DNA of 64,000 nucleotides from Sphingomonas lacusdianchii (GCF_022664395.1 NZ_JAKRET010000006.1:209091-273090); one strand, 5' to 3'. Positions 52,770 through 62,601 are shown, counted from the first letter of the stretch. A program made the numbers and translations. Notes: generated by a model from the sequence alone, not told the origin.

Positions 52770-54875
52770 TCAGGCGGCGGTGAGGGCGAACAGCGCGACG
52801 CTCTCCGCCTTCATCGCCGGGATCGGCAGGCCGGCAGCGGCAATCCAGTCGCCGTCGAGCACCACGCCCGCGCCGCGCATCCCGGCAAAGACGGGCGCAT
52901 CGGGCAACGGGTGACCGGGCACGGTGGCAAGATCGAGCAGACGCACCCGCACCCGCCCCGTGCCGGCCAAGGGCGGGACGGGCAGCGGCAACGGGTGGCG
53001 CACCGTCATGGGCTGCACCTGCGTCACGCTCAGCAACAGATCGCCCGGCGCTCCGTGCATCTGCCACAGCAGCCTGTCGCCACCCTCGCCCATCCACAGC
53101 CGGCCATGATGCAGCCGGTCGCGCAACGCCTTGTACCGCTCGATCGCCGCCGACAGCGTCACCGCATCGGCGGGCGCGATCGCCGCCGGGTCCAGCTCGA
53201 CCCCGAAATGGCCGGGCAGCGCCACCGCGGCGCGGAACGCCATGCTCTGGCTGCGCCCGGTTGAATGCGCCGGGCTGGCGCCGACATGCGATCCCATCAT
53301 CTCGGGCGGCAGGAAATGCAGGAAGCCGCGCTGCATCGCGACCCGGCTGACCGCGTCGATGCAATCGCTGGTCCACATGCGATGCGTCCGCGTGGCGATG
53401 CCGGCATCGCTGCGCCCGCCGCCGCCGGCGCACGCTTCGATCTCGACCGCCGGATGCGCCGCGCGCAGTCGGTCGATCAGCGCATAGGCACCCAGCGTTT
53501 GCGCATGATAGCCCGCCCGCCCCCGCGCATCGCCCGCGGGCGCCAGATCGCGGTTATGATCCCATTTCAGATAGGCGATCGGCAGGTCGCGCAGCAGCGC
53601 GTCGATCGCATCGAACAGATATGACCGAACCTCCGCCCGCCCCAGATCGAGCACCAGCTGGTTGCGCGAGGTCAGTTTGGGTACCCCGTCCAGCTGCAAC
53701 GCCCAATCGGGATGCGCCCGCGCCAGATCGCTGTCGGGATTGACCATTTCGGGTTCGACCCACAGCCCGAACTCCATGCCGAGGCCGACGACATGCTCGG
53801 CCAACGGCTTCAACCCGCGCGGATATTTCACCGGATCGGCGACCCAGTCGCCCAGCGCGGCCGTATCGTCGCCGCGCCCCTTGAACCAGCCATCGTCGAG
53901 CACGAACCGCTCGACCCCCAGCCCCGCCGACCGATCGGCCAGCGCCATCAGCGCCGCCTCGTCATGGTCGAAATAAAACCCTTCCCAGCTATTCACATGC
54001 ACCGGGCGCGGACGCATCGCTCCGCCCCATGGTGCGCGCGCCCGGACGGCGGCATGGAATGCCTGCACCGCGCCGTTCAGCCCGGCGGTCGAACAGGTCG
54101 CCAGCATCTCCGGCGTCGCATAGGTCTCGCCCGGCGCCAGCCGGATCTCGCCCGGGGCCAGCGCCTCGCCCATCTGCAGGATCCAGAAACCGTCGTCGTC
54201 GCGCTCGATCGACAGGCGGTGATTGCCCGACCATGCCAGTTGCGCGCCATGCACCCGGCCATGGTGCCAGCCCGCATCCGGCCCGACCACGAACAGCCCC
54301 GGCGGTCCGGCATGGCCGGTCATCCCGCGCCGGTTCTCGCGGACCCAGCCATGTGCCGGCATCGCTTCGTCATGGACCACGAACTCGGCATTGTGCCGCC
54401 CGGTGAAGCTGCGGATCGTGGCGCTGTCACCCGGCAGCGGCAGCGTCCCCGCCGCCAGCCATTCGATGTCGAGCACCTCGTCGCCGTCATTGGTGACGCT
54501 CGCCGACAGGGTCAGCATGTCGCCCGCCATCGCGATGCGCTGCACCACGGTCACCCGCGCGGTCCGGTCGGTGAGCGTAACGGTGACGCGGTCCGCCTCC
54601 TCGGCGATGGCGACATCGTCGAACCATTGCGCAAACGCCTGCCCCCCGCGATGCGCACGCAGCGCCGCAGGCCCGAACCAGCCGGTGCCATAGCTCGGCA
54701 CCAGCGCCAGCGGCTGGTCGCGATCGAGCGAGAAGGACGCCTGCGGCCGGGTGTCGGCGAGCACCGGCAGCGTGTCGGCATCGACCCGCGGCCCCCACCA
54801 TCGCCACAGCGGCGCGGCATCGGGCCGCGCTTCGAGGATCAGGCTCGACGCGTCCCCGTGCAGTGCGATGGTCAC
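52770..54875 (-). CDS. GH36 alpha-galactosidase
   Basis: A 701-residue GH36 enzyme. N-terminal beta-supersandwich, then a TIM barrel with FVLDDGWFKGR, the nucleophile Asp (about residue 438) in LKWDHNRD and the acid/base Asp in MWTSDCIDA. WVEPEMVNPDSDL and EACAGGGGRSD are standard too. It removes alpha-1,6-galactose from raffinose or melibiose. No signal peptide, so cytoplasmic. GTG 54875 overlaps the TGA of the transporter gene (GTGA), giving translational coupling. Confidence 0.94.
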   Translation of the reverse strand: MTIALHGDASSLILEARPDAAPLWRWWGPRVDADTLPVLADTRPQASFSLDRDQPLALVPSYGTGWFGPAALRAHRGGQAFAQWFDDVAIAEEADRVTVTLTDRTARVTVVQRIAMAGDMLTLSASVTNDGDEVLDIEWLAAGTLPLPGDSATIRSFTGRHNAEFVVHDEAMPAHGWVRENRRGMTGHAGPPGLFVVGPDAGWHHGRVHGAQLAWSGNHRLSIERDDDGFWILQMGEALAPGEIRLAPGETYATPEMLATCSTAGLNGAVQAFHAAVRARAPWGGAMRPRPVHVNSWEGFYFDHDEAALMALADRSAGLGVERFVLDDGWFKGRGDDTAALGDWVADPVKYPRGLKPLAEHVVGLGMEFGLWVEPEMVNPDSDLARAHPDWALQLDGVPKLTSRNQLVLDLGRAEVRSYLFDAIDALLRDLPIAYLKWDHNRDLAPAGDARGRAGYHAQTLGAYALIDRLRAAHPAVEIEACAGGGGRSDAGIATRTHRMWTSDCIDAVSRVAMQRGFLHFLPPEMMGSHVGASPAHSTGRSQSMAFRAAVALPGHFGVELDPAAIAPADAVTLSAAIERYKALRDRLHHGRLWMGEGGDRLLWQMHGAPGDLLLSVTQVQPMTVRHPLPLPVPPLAGTGRVRVRLLDLATVPGHPLPDAPVFAGMRGAGVVLDGDWIAAAGLPIPAMKAESVALFALTAA

Positions 54876-56221
54876 GCCGCCGCCTTGTGCGTCGCGCCGA
54901 CCGGCAGCCCTTGCGCATTGCGCTCGCGCACCGTCCATACCGCAGCGGCGGCGGCGAACATCAACACCCCGCACAGCGTCAGCACGTTGCGCGGATCGCT
55001 GCCCAGCAGGCTGTCGTAGAACAGCCACATCGTTCCCGAAAAGATCAGCATCGGGATCACGATCATCATGTTGAAGATGCCCATATAGACCCCGGTCCGC
55101 TCGGGCGGGATCGATCCGGCGAGGATCACATAGGGATTGCCCATGATGCTGGCCCAGCCGATGCCGATGCCGATCGCGGGCAGGAACAACATCCATTTCT
55201 GGGTGACATGCGGCAGCCAGACCATGCCGATCCCGGCAAGGATCAGGCAGATGGCGTGCAGCCCGGCCGCGCCCATCCGCTTGGCCAGCGGCACCATCGC
55301 GAACGCCGCGAGGAACGCGACGCCGTTATAGAATGCCGCCATCTCGCCATTGGTCAGCACCGCCGAATGGAAGCCCGTCGATGTTGCCTCGGCCGTGCCA
55401 TAGACCGACCGGCCGATCGAATAGATGACATATGCCCAATAGGCGGCCATCGCATACCATTGGAACAGGCTCATCAGCGCCAGCTTGCGCATCGCCAGCG
55501 GCATGTCGCGGATCGCCGATCCGATCTCCTTCAGCATCGCAGCGAACCCCTTCGGCTCGGCGGCGATGCGGGCGCGTTCTTCCGGCGCCAGCGGCAATTC
55601 GGGTACGCGCCAGATCGACCACAGGATCGTCGAGAAGCTCAGCACCGCCCCGACCATGAACGCGATCCGCGCGGTATAGGGGATGTTGTGGGCGTCGACC
55701 CAGTCCTGGTTCATCCCCGCCCACACCAGCAGCGACGGGGTCAGGAACGCCAGCATCTGCGCCGCGCCGGTGAAGGCGCTTTGCGTCAGGAACCCGACCT
55801 GATGCTGATTTTCGTTCAGCCGGTCGCTGACATAGGCGCGATACGGCTCCATCGTGATGTTGTTGCCGGCATCGAGGATCCACAACAGCGACACCGCCAT
55901 CAACAGCGACGAACTCAGCGGCATGAAGAACAGCCCCAGCGCGCACAGCACCGCGCCGAGCAGGAAGTACGGCGTCCGCCGCCCCCAGCGGCTGTCGGTC
56001 CGGTCGCTCAGCGCACCGATCAGCGGCTGTACCAGCAGGCCGGTCATCGGCCCGGCCAGTTGCAGCATCGGGATCGTCGCCTCCGACGCGCCCAGATAGC
56101 TGTAGATCGGCGCCATATTCCCCTGCTGCAACCCGAACGAGAATTGCAGGCCAAGGAAGCCCAGATTCATCTCGAGGATGCGGGGGAGCGACAAATGGGG
56201 TTTGGAAGCGGGTACGCGCAT
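54872..56221 (-). CDS. MFS sugar transporter of the sucrose/GPH type
   Basis: A 449-residue inner-membrane protein with 12 predicted segments. LSDRTDSRWGRRTPYFLLGA between TM2 and TM3 is the SUT/GPH-type loop; GLQQGNMAPIYSYLGA opens TM1. With GH36 and GH68 in the same operon, uptake of raffinose or sucrose by proton symport is the best guess. First gene of the operon; a LacI-type palindrome lies 71 bp upstream. Confidence 0.92.
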   Translation of the reverse strand: MRVPASKPHLSLPRILEMNLGFLGLQFSFGLQQGNMAPIYSYLGASEATIPMLQLAGPMTGLLVQPLIGALSDRTDSRWGRRTPYFLLGAVLCALGLFFMPLSSSLLMAVSLLWILDAGNNITMEPYRAYVSDRLNENQHQVGFLTQSAFTGAAQMLAFLTPSLLVWAGMNQDWVDAHNIPYTARIAFMVGAVLSFSTILWSIWRVPELPLAPEERARIAAEPKGFAAMLKEIGSAIRDMPLAMRKLALMSLFQWYAMAAYWAYVIYSIGRSVYGTAEATSTGFHSAVLTNGEMAAFYNGVAFLAAFAMVPLAKRMGAAGLHAICLILAGIGMVWLPHVTQKWMLFLPAIGIGIGWASIMGNPYVILAGSIPPERTGVYMGIFNMMIVIPMLIFSGTMWLFYDSLLGSDPRNVLTLCGVLMFAAAAAVWTVRERNAQGLPVGATHKAAA

Positions 56222-56291
56222 CGGACATCCTCATGGCTGACGCCCGTCTTCGCGAGCCTGGCCACCCGCTATATCAGCTTCGCCGGCGCTG

Positions 56292-56308
56292 ACAACAATC
56301 GATTGCGG
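56292..56308. promoter_or_regulatory. LacI-type operator candidate upstream of the MFS-GH36-GH68 operon
   Basis: ACAACAATCGATTGCGG contains the perfect palindrome CAATCGATTG (56296-56305), with the central CG of LacI/GalR sites. The site upstream of the TonB receptor at 48702 shares 12 of 13 core bases. The regulator gene is not in the window. Confidence 0.62.
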
Positions 56309-56326
56309 AAGCGCCGACAAATGCCG

Positions 56327-57352
56327 TTACGTGGCACCTTCGTCACCTTCCACGCCCGACAGGAACGCCGCGACATTCGTCCCCAGCGCCTCGACGGCAT
56401 AGCCGCCCTCCATGACGATCGCCGCCGGCAGCCCCGCCGCACCGATCATCCGCCCCATTTCGGCGAAGTCCCCGGTCTCCAGCGCGAAACCGGCAATCGG
56501 ATCATGGGCATAGGTGTCGGCGCCGAACGACACGACCAGCGTCCTCGCGCCCCAGTCGGCGATCGCCGCCAGCGCCTGCGCCAGTGCCGGCCGATATGCC
56601 GCCCAATCGGTCCCCCGCGGCAACGGCAGGTTGAGCGTAGCGCCCGTCCCCGCTCCCTCACCCCGCTCGTCGCCATGCCCCCAGTAAAAGGGATAGTCGG
56701 TGCGCGGATCGGCATGGATCGATGCGAAGAACACGCTGCCATCGCTGAGGAAAATGTCCTGCGTGCCATTGCCGTGATGATAGTCGACATCCAGCACCGC
56801 CACCGGCCCCAGCCCCCTGGCCGTTGCCCGCCGCGCCGCGATCGCGGCGTTGTTCAGGAAGCAATAGCCACCCAGATAATCGGCGCCCGCATGATGCCCC
56901 GGCGGCCGGCACAGCGCGAAACTGTTCCGCGCGCCCTCCACCAGCGCCTCGACGGCGCTCACGGCACATTGCGCCCCCCAATAGGCCGCGTCCCAACTGC
57001 CTGCCGTGATCGGCGTCGACGCATCCATGCTGAACGCGCCCAGCCGCGCGTCGATACGCGTGAGGTCTAGCGCCCGCCGATGCCGCACCGGAAAGGCATA
57101 GCCGATCGCCTCGCCCTCGCGCCCTTCCCGAACCCAGTCGTCCCACGCGGTCCGCAGGAACGCCAGATAGCGCGCATCATGGACCGCCGCGATCGGCTCC
57201 GCTCCATGGTCGCGCGGCGCTTCCCATCGTCCCAGCGCATCCGCTATCGACCGCGCGCGCCCCGGCGTCTCGGCATGGACCGCCCAACCGCCATTGTGAA
57301 ACTCCCGCCCGGGCGCATGGGCGAGCTGGCGATCGTCGAAGAAGCATCTCAT
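56327..57352 (-). CDS. Acetylpolyamine amidohydrolase / histone-deacetylase family
   Basis: A 341-residue zinc deacetylase. RPPGHHAG carries the two catalytic His residues, VLDVDYHHGNGTQD the zinc Asp and His, and SFGADTYAHDP the second zinc Asp. Length and N-terminus (RCFFDDRQLAHAP) match bacterial acetylpolyamine amidohydrolases such as AphA, which free polyamines from N-acetyl forms. It overlaps the upstream glutamine-amidotransferase gene by four bases (ATGA), pointing to one polyamine-related unit. Confidence 0.92.
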   Translation of the reverse strand: MRCFFDDRQLAHAPGREFHNGGWAVHAETPGRARSIADALGRWEAPRDHGAEPIAAVHDARYLAFLRTAWDDWVREGREGEAIGYAFPVRHRRALDLTRIDARLGAFSMDASTPITAGSWDAAYWGAQCAVSAVEALVEGARNSFALCRPPGHHAGADYLGGYCFLNNAAIAARRATARGLGPVAVLDVDYHHGNGTQDIFLSDGSVFFASIHADPRTDYPFYWGHGDERGEGAGTGATLNLPLPRGTDWAAYRPALAQALAAIADWGARTLVVSFGADTYAHDPIAGFALETGDFAEMGRMIGAAGLPAAIVMEGGYAVEALGTNVAAFLSGVEGDEGAT

Positions 57353-58200
57353 CCCACCTTGTTCCGCAACATGGGAAGATGGGCAAGGAAATTGGCGATC
57401 TCGCGCCGCCGGTTGGCCTCGACCGCCAGTTCGTCGCCGACGCCCAGCTTACACCGCGTCGGGCCATGGTCCGGATTGGCATGCAGCCGTTCGAGCAGGT
57501 CCGCCTGATCGGCGACGTCGCCCGCGTCCGCCGCCAGCCCTTGCGCAACCAGTTCCTCCGCCTGCGCCCGCAGCGCCACCGCAATCTCTTCCAGCGACAA
57601 TTCGGGATGATATTGCACGCCCCAGAACACGCCACCGGCAAAACGTATCTCCGCCGCCTGCACGCCCGTGACGGAATTTCCCGCTAACAGAACAGCATCC
57701 GGCGGCAGGACTTCAACCTCATCGCCATGAATCGCCCCCGCCTCCCAGACCCTGCCCCGTCCGGCCAGCAGCGGATGGTGCCGCCCGGCCTCGGTCGCGA
57801 GGATGCTACGGGCGACGCCTGCCTCCATGCGCTGCGGCATCCGTCGAACCTTCCCGCCCGCCGCCGCGACCGCGATCTGCAGCCCGGCGCACGACCCGAA
57901 CGACGGTACGCCCGACCCGAACACCGCGCGCATGAACGCCAATTGTCGCGCGACTTCGGGCGTCTCGTCATAGACATGCATCGGCGAGCCGGTCAGGAAC
58001 ACGCCTTCGAATGTCCGAAGGTCGTCTGCCGAGAAGATGGGCGCGTCGTCATCGGCGGGCGCGACGATGGTCACATCGGCCTCCGGCGCCATTTGCCGAA
58101 GCGTGGCCGCATAGGTTTCGCCTGCGCTTTTCCCCGTCCTGCGTCGACGCGCCTCGCGCTCGTCCGGTAATTCGCTCTGCGCGATAAGATATTGGGGCAA
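57349..58200 (-). CDS. Class I glutamine amidotransferase-like protein
   Basis: A 283-residue protein with a GATase-I domain: nucleophile Cys in FGSCAGLQIA, His/Glu in VQYHPELSLEE. Such free-standing GATases act as GMP-synthase-like transferases or as gamma-glutamyl hydrolases (PuuD-type). Coupled to the acetylpolyamine deacetylase, hydrolysis of a gamma-glutamyl polyamine is possible but unproven. The C-terminal ~75 residues form a helical extension (LVAQGLAADAGDVADQADLL). Confidence 0.85.
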   Translation of the reverse strand: MPQYLIAQSELPDEREARRRRTGKSAGETYAATLRQMAPEADVTIVAPADDDAPIFSADDLRTFEGVFLTGSPMHVYDETPEVARQLAFMRAVFGSGVPSFGSCAGLQIAVAAAGGKVRRMPQRMEAGVARSILATEAGRHHPLLAGRGRVWEAGAIHGDEVEVLPPDAVLLAGNSVTGVQAAEIRFAGGVFWGVQYHPELSLEEIAVALRAQAEELVAQGLAADAGDVADQADLLERLHANPDHGPTRCKLGVGDELAVEANRRREIANFLAHLPMLRNKVG

Positions 58201-58337
58201 ATGGCATCCTTTGGCGACTTATCCGCGGCTGAACGCGCGCACGACCGGATCGTCGCATTGCGCAGAAGCGGGCCGCCGATATGTGCGGCCGACCGGCTTA
58301 CCTTGATCTGGAGGTTGCATGATGGTTTCTACGATCC

Positions 58338-59939
58338 ATGACGCCGCAGCCGCCATTGCTTCCCTACCGCCGATGGCATCCCCGTCTGGTCGATGCCGCG
58401 CTGGCACTGCACGACAATCGTCTGAGCGAGGCCGAGCCGCTGCTGCGCCAGCATCTGAAAGCCGACCCGTTCGACGCGCGCGCCATCCGGATGCTGGCCG
58501 AACTCGCCGGTCGGATCGGGCGCTACAAGGATGCGGAGACGCTGTTGCGGCGGGCGCTGGAATTGTCGCCGACCTTTCATGCGGCGCGGGCCAATCTCGC
58601 GATCGTGCTGTACCGTCTCAATCGCCCGATGGACGCGATCAGCGAACTCGATCTGCTGCTCGAGGAGGAACCCGATCATGTCGGCCACGCCAATCTGAAG
58701 GCGGCGGCGCTCGGGCGGATCGGCGGGTTCGAAGAGGCGATCACGCTGTACGAAACCGTGCTGCGCGATGCGCCGCAGCAGCCGCGCGTGTGGATGAGCT
58801 ATGGCCATATGCTCAAGACCGTCGGGCGGCAGGCAGACGGTGTCGCCGCCTATCGCCGCGCGGTCGCGATCACGCCGTGGTTGGGGGAGGCATGGTGGAG
58901 CCTCGCGAACCTCAAGACCGTCGCGTTCGACGACGCCGATATCGCGGCGATGACCGACGCGCTGGCCCGCGACGATGTCAGCGTGGAGGATCGCTTCCAC
59001 CTCGATTTCGCGCTCGGCAAGGCATTCGAGGACCGCCGCCAGGCCGAAGCGGCATTCGCGCATTATGACGCGGGCAACCGGCTACGGCGCACCCGCATCG
59101 TCTATGACGCCGATGAGACGGAGCGCTTCGTCGACGACAGCATCGCGACCTTCGACGCCGCCCTGATCGCGGCGTGCGCGCGGATGGGATCGATGGCCTC
59201 GGATCCGATCTTCATCCTCGGCATGCCTCGCGCCGGATCGACGCTGATCGAACAGATATTGTCGAGCCATCCTTTGGTGGAGGGAACGTCCGAACTCCCC
59301 GACGTGCCCGCCCTTGCCCGGAGCGTCGCCGAGTATCCAAGCGGGTTGTCGGCGCTGGATGGCGAGCGGTTGCGCGCGATGGGCGACGACTATCTGCGCC
59401 GTGCTGCGGTGCAACGTCGCTCCGACCGGCCCTTCTTCATCGACAAACTGCCCAACAACTGGGCGCATCTGCCACTGATCCTGCTGATGCTCCCCAATGC
59501 GCGTGTCATCGATGCCCGTCGCCATCCGCTTGGTTGCTGCTTCTCCAACTACAAACAGCATTTCGCGCGCGGTCAGGCCTTCAGCTACGACCTCGTCGAC
59601 ATGGGGCGTTACTACCGCGACTATGTGCGGTTGATGGCGCATGTCGACCGGGTCGCTCCCGGACGCGTCCACCGCGTTTTTTACGAGCAAATGGTGGACG
59701 ATACCGAGGGAGAGGTGCGACGCCTGCTCGCGGCCTGCGGTCTGGACTGGGACCCCGCCTGTCTCGCCTTTCACGAAACGCGCCGCGCCGTCCGCACCGC
59801 CAGTTCCGAACAGGTGCGCCGGCCGATCTATCGTGACGGGACCGAGGCGTGGAAGCCGTTCGATCGCTGGCTGGAGCCGCTGCGCAACAGCCTCGGCCCG
59901 GTGCTGACCACCTACCCGGCGATACCGCCGTTCGACTGA
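58338..59939 (+). CDS. TPR-sulfotransferase fusion protein
   Basis: A 533-residue protein. Residues ~15-240 are tetratricopeptide repeats (RYKDAETLLRRALELSP, GGFEEAITLYETVLRDAP); residues ~285-530 form a sulfotransferase whose PAPS 5'-phosphosulfate loop is GMPRAGSTLIEQ, with the 3'-phosphate region near ARRHPLGCCFSNYK. It would move sulfate from PAPS to an unknown acceptor. ATG 58338 lacks its own Shine-Dalgarno; GGAGG at 58310 instead serves ATG 58319 in another frame, which may act as a short leader. Confidence 0.88.
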   Translation: MTPQPPLLPYRRWHPRLVDAALALHDNRLSEAEPLLRQHLKADPFDARAIRMLAELAGRIGRYKDAETLLRRALELSPTFHAARANLAIVLYRLNRPMDAISELDLLLEEEPDHVGHANLKAAALGRIGGFEEAITLYETVLRDAPQQPRVWMSYGHMLKTVGRQADGVAAYRRAVAITPWLGEAWWSLANLKTVAFDDADIAAMTDALARDDVSVEDRFHLDFALGKAFEDRRQAEAAFAHYDAGNRLRRTRIVYDADETERFVDDSIATFDAALIAACARMGSMASDPIFILGMPRAGSTLIEQILSSHPLVEGTSELPDVPALARSVAEYPSGLSALDGERLRAMGDDYLRRAAVQRRSDRPFFIDKLPNNWAHLPLILLMLPNARVIDARRHPLGCCFSNYKQHFARGQAFSYDLVDMGRYYRDYVRLMAHVDRVAPGRVHRVFYEQMVDDTEGEVRRLLAACGLDWDPACLAFHETRRAVRTASSEQVRRPIYRDGTEAWKPFDRWLEPLRNSLGPVLTTYPAIPPFD

Positions 59940-60037
59940 GCGGAACGCGCGAGCGTGGTAAAACTGTCACGCTGCACCTGCGAAATGATGGTGGCAAATG
60001 GCGTGATATTGACGTCCGGAAGCCGCTTGGTAGCGTT

Positions 60038-60052
60038 GCGTAACTTTATGTT
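60038..60052. promoter_or_regulatory. Inverted repeat upstream of the third TonB receptor
   Basis: The sequence CGTAACTTTATGTTACAA contains 5-bp arms GTAAC/GTTAC around TTTAT, 15 bp before the start codon. This AT-rich spot in otherwise GC-rich DNA may be a promoter -10 region or an operator. Confidence 0.3.
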
Positions 60053-60067
60053 ACAACGGGGGCTTTG

Positions 60068-62581
60068 ATGCGGTCGATCTGTCGTGGAACGCTTGCAACG
60101 GCTTTGCTTGTTTCGTCAGCGCTGACGTCCGCAGCGGCCCTTGCCCAGTCGTCCGACAGCCCGGCCTCGACACCGACCGCAGACGCGGCAGCTGGCGAAC
60201 CAGAGCAGGATGAGATCATCGTCACCGCGCAGAAGCGCGACGAAAGCATCCAGACGGTACCGCTCAGCATCCAGGCGATCGGAACGCGCCGGCTCGATCA
60301 GCTGAACGTCACCAGCTTCGCCGATTATTCGCAACTGCTTCCCTCGGTCGCGTTCCAGAGTTCGCAGCCGGGGGTCACCACCGTCTATATGCGCGGTGTC
60401 GCCAGTGGCGGCGACGGCAACCATTCGGGCTCGCTCCCTTCCGTCGGTGTCTATCTCGACGAACAGCCGGTGACGACGATCGGCGGCACCCCCGACATCC
60501 ATATCTACGACGTCGCGCGTATCGAGAGCCTCGCCGGACCGCAGGGGACGTTGTACGGCGCGTCGTCCGAAGCCGGTACGATCCGCATCATCACCAACAA
60601 GCCCGATACCAGCGGTTTCTACGGCCGGATCGATGGCGAGGCGAACACCGTGAAATCGGGCGGTCAGGGCGGCCGGCTGGAGGGGATGCTCAACATTCCC
60701 CTGTCACAGCGTGCGGCCCTGCGCGTGGTCGGCTTCTATCAGCATGACGCGGGCTTCATCGACAACGTCCCCGGCACGCGCAGCTTCACCGGCGACATCA
60801 CCGTCGACAATGCCGAGTTCGTCGAGAAGAACTATAATGACGCCGACATCTGGGGCGGTCGCGCGGCGCTGAAGATCGATCTCGACGATAGCTGGACGGT
60901 AACGCCGACCATTCTCTATCAGGAACAGCGCAATCACGGCAGCTTCGGCTATGATCCGAAGGTCGGCGATCTTCAGGTCCAGCATTTCTTCCCGGAATAT
61001 CGCCGCGACCGTTTTGCGCAGGCGGCACTGACGATCGAAGGCAAGCTGGGCAATTGGGACCTGACCTATGCCGGCGCCTATTTCGATCGGCGCGCGCTGC
61101 AGTCGTCGGACTATACCGATTATGCCGAAGCCTATGACTCGCTCTACGCGTCGGTAGGCGGCATCGCCGGCTATTTCTACTTCCTCAACAATGCCGGGCA
61201 GCAGATCGATTCACGTCAGCGGATTATCGGCACCGATCACTTCAGGAAGATGAGCCAAGAGCTTCGCATCGCATCGCCGCAGGACGAACGGCTCCGGCTG
61301 GTGGCGGGTGCCTTCTACCAACGGCAGAGCAACCGCATCGGGCAGGACTATCGCGTTGCCGGTCTTGCCGACAATCTTTCGGTGAATGGTCGTCCCGGCA
61401 CGCTGTGGCTGACCGAGCAATATCGCGTCGACAAGGATTATGCCGTTTTCGGCGAAGCCAGCTACGACCTGTTGCCGAAGCTGACACTGACCGCCGGTGC
61501 GCGCGCCTATATCTTCGACAATTCGCTGATCGGCTTCTTCGGCTTCGGTCGCGACCTCGACGGCCCGCCCTATAATGCGGCGGGGAGTTCGCGGACGGGC
61601 GTCGCCGGATGCTATACGACGACCGGCGCGCTGTTGCGCGACAATCCCGGTGGAACATTGTTCCCCGCCGCCGTCAGCGGCAGCCCGTGTACGAACCTAG
61701 CGCAGTTCGACGGCCGTTCACTGTCGCCGCGAAGCGTCGATGGACAGGGTGTCACCTATCGTCTCAACCTGAGTTGGAAGCCGGCCGACGGGCTGTTATT
61801 CTATGGTACCTGGTCGAAAGGCTTCCGACCCGGCGGCATCAATCGTCGCGCGACCGTCGCGCCCTATGCGCCCGACTTCCTGACCAATTATGAGGCAGGG
61901 TGGAAGACGACGTTGCTCGACGGCCGGCTGCGCTGGAATGGTGCGGTCTATCAACAGAATTGGGACGCGTTCCAATTCTCGTTCCTCGGCGCCAACAGCT
62001 TTACCGAAATCCATAACGGTCCCGACGCCCGTATCCGCGGCATCGAAAGCGATATCAGCGCCTATCTTGGCGGACTGGCACTGACTGCCGCGGGGTCGTA
62101 CACCGATGCGAAGACGAAGCGGAACCTCTGCGCGATTGACGATCCGACCTTCACCTGCGCCGGTGACGGTAATTTCATCGCCGCGCCGACCGGCACCCGG
62201 TTGCCGATCACGCCGCGTTTCAAGATCAGCGGGAATGCGCGCTACACGGTCCCGGTCGGTAGTGCCAAAAGCTATGTGCAGGCGCTGGTGACGCATCAAA
62301 GTTCGGCGTCGTCCGACATCCGCACCGCCGTCGTCGAAACCGGAACCGGCGATATCGTCAATCCGGCAGCGCTTACCGGGCGGCTGGCCGCGTTCACGAC
62401 CGCCAATTTCTCGGTCGGGCTCGATCTCCGGACATATACGTTCGAATTCTATCTGCAGAACGCCTTTGACGAACGCGCGCAATTGTCGCGCTTTCAGCAA
62501 TGCGGCAGTTGCTACCAGCGGCCTTACATCGTGACGAACACCCCCCGGACGATCGGCATCCGCGCCGGCGCCCGCTTCTGA
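60068..62581 (+). CDS. TonB-dependent outer-membrane receptor next to a secreted amidohydrolase
   Basis: An 837-residue receptor. Signal peptide ends AALAQ; DEIIVTAQKRDESIQTVP is the FecA/sphingomonad-type TonB-box/plug start, followed by VYMRGVASGG, ESLAGPQGTLYGAS and IRIITNKP; the barrel ends GIRAGARF with terminal Phe. GGGGG lies five bases before ATG 60068. The secreted amidohydrolase starts 20 bp downstream, so a peptide or cyclic-amide substrate is plausible. Confidence 0.93.
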   Translation: MRSICRGTLATALLVSSALTSAAALAQSSDSPASTPTADAAAGEPEQDEIIVTAQKRDESIQTVPLSIQAIGTRRLDQLNVTSFADYSQLLPSVAFQSSQPGVTTVYMRGVASGGDGNHSGSLPSVGVYLDEQPVTTIGGTPDIHIYDVARIESLAGPQGTLYGASSEAGTIRIITNKPDTSGFYGRIDGEANTVKSGGQGGRLEGMLNIPLSQRAALRVVGFYQHDAGFIDNVPGTRSFTGDITVDNAEFVEKNYNDADIWGGRAALKIDLDDSWTVTPTILYQEQRNHGSFGYDPKVGDLQVQHFFPEYRRDRFAQAALTIEGKLGNWDLTYAGAYFDRRALQSSDYTDYAEAYDSLYASVGGIAGYFYFLNNAGQQIDSRQRIIGTDHFRKMSQELRIASPQDERLRLVAGAFYQRQSNRIGQDYRVAGLADNLSVNGRPGTLWLTEQYRVDKDYAVFGEASYDLLPKLTLTAGARAYIFDNSLIGFFGFGRDLDGPPYNAAGSSRTGVAGCYTTTGALLRDNPGGTLFPAAVSGSPCTNLAQFDGRSLSPRSVDGQGVTYRLNLSWKPADGLLFYGTWSKGFRPGGINRRATVAPYAPDFLTNYEAGWKTTLLDGRLRWNGAVYQQNWDAFQFSFLGANSFTEIHNGPDARIRGIESDISAYLGGLALTAAGSYTDAKTKRNLCAIDDPTFTCAGDGNFIAAPTGTRLPITPRFKISGNARYTVPVGSAKSYVQALVTHQSSASSDIRTAVVETGTGDIVNPAALTGRLAAFTTANFSVGLDLRTYTFEFYLQNAFDERAQLSRFQQCGSCYQRPYIVTNTPRTIGIRAGARF

Positions 62582-62601
62582 CCGCTTTCGAAGGAACGTT
62601 G

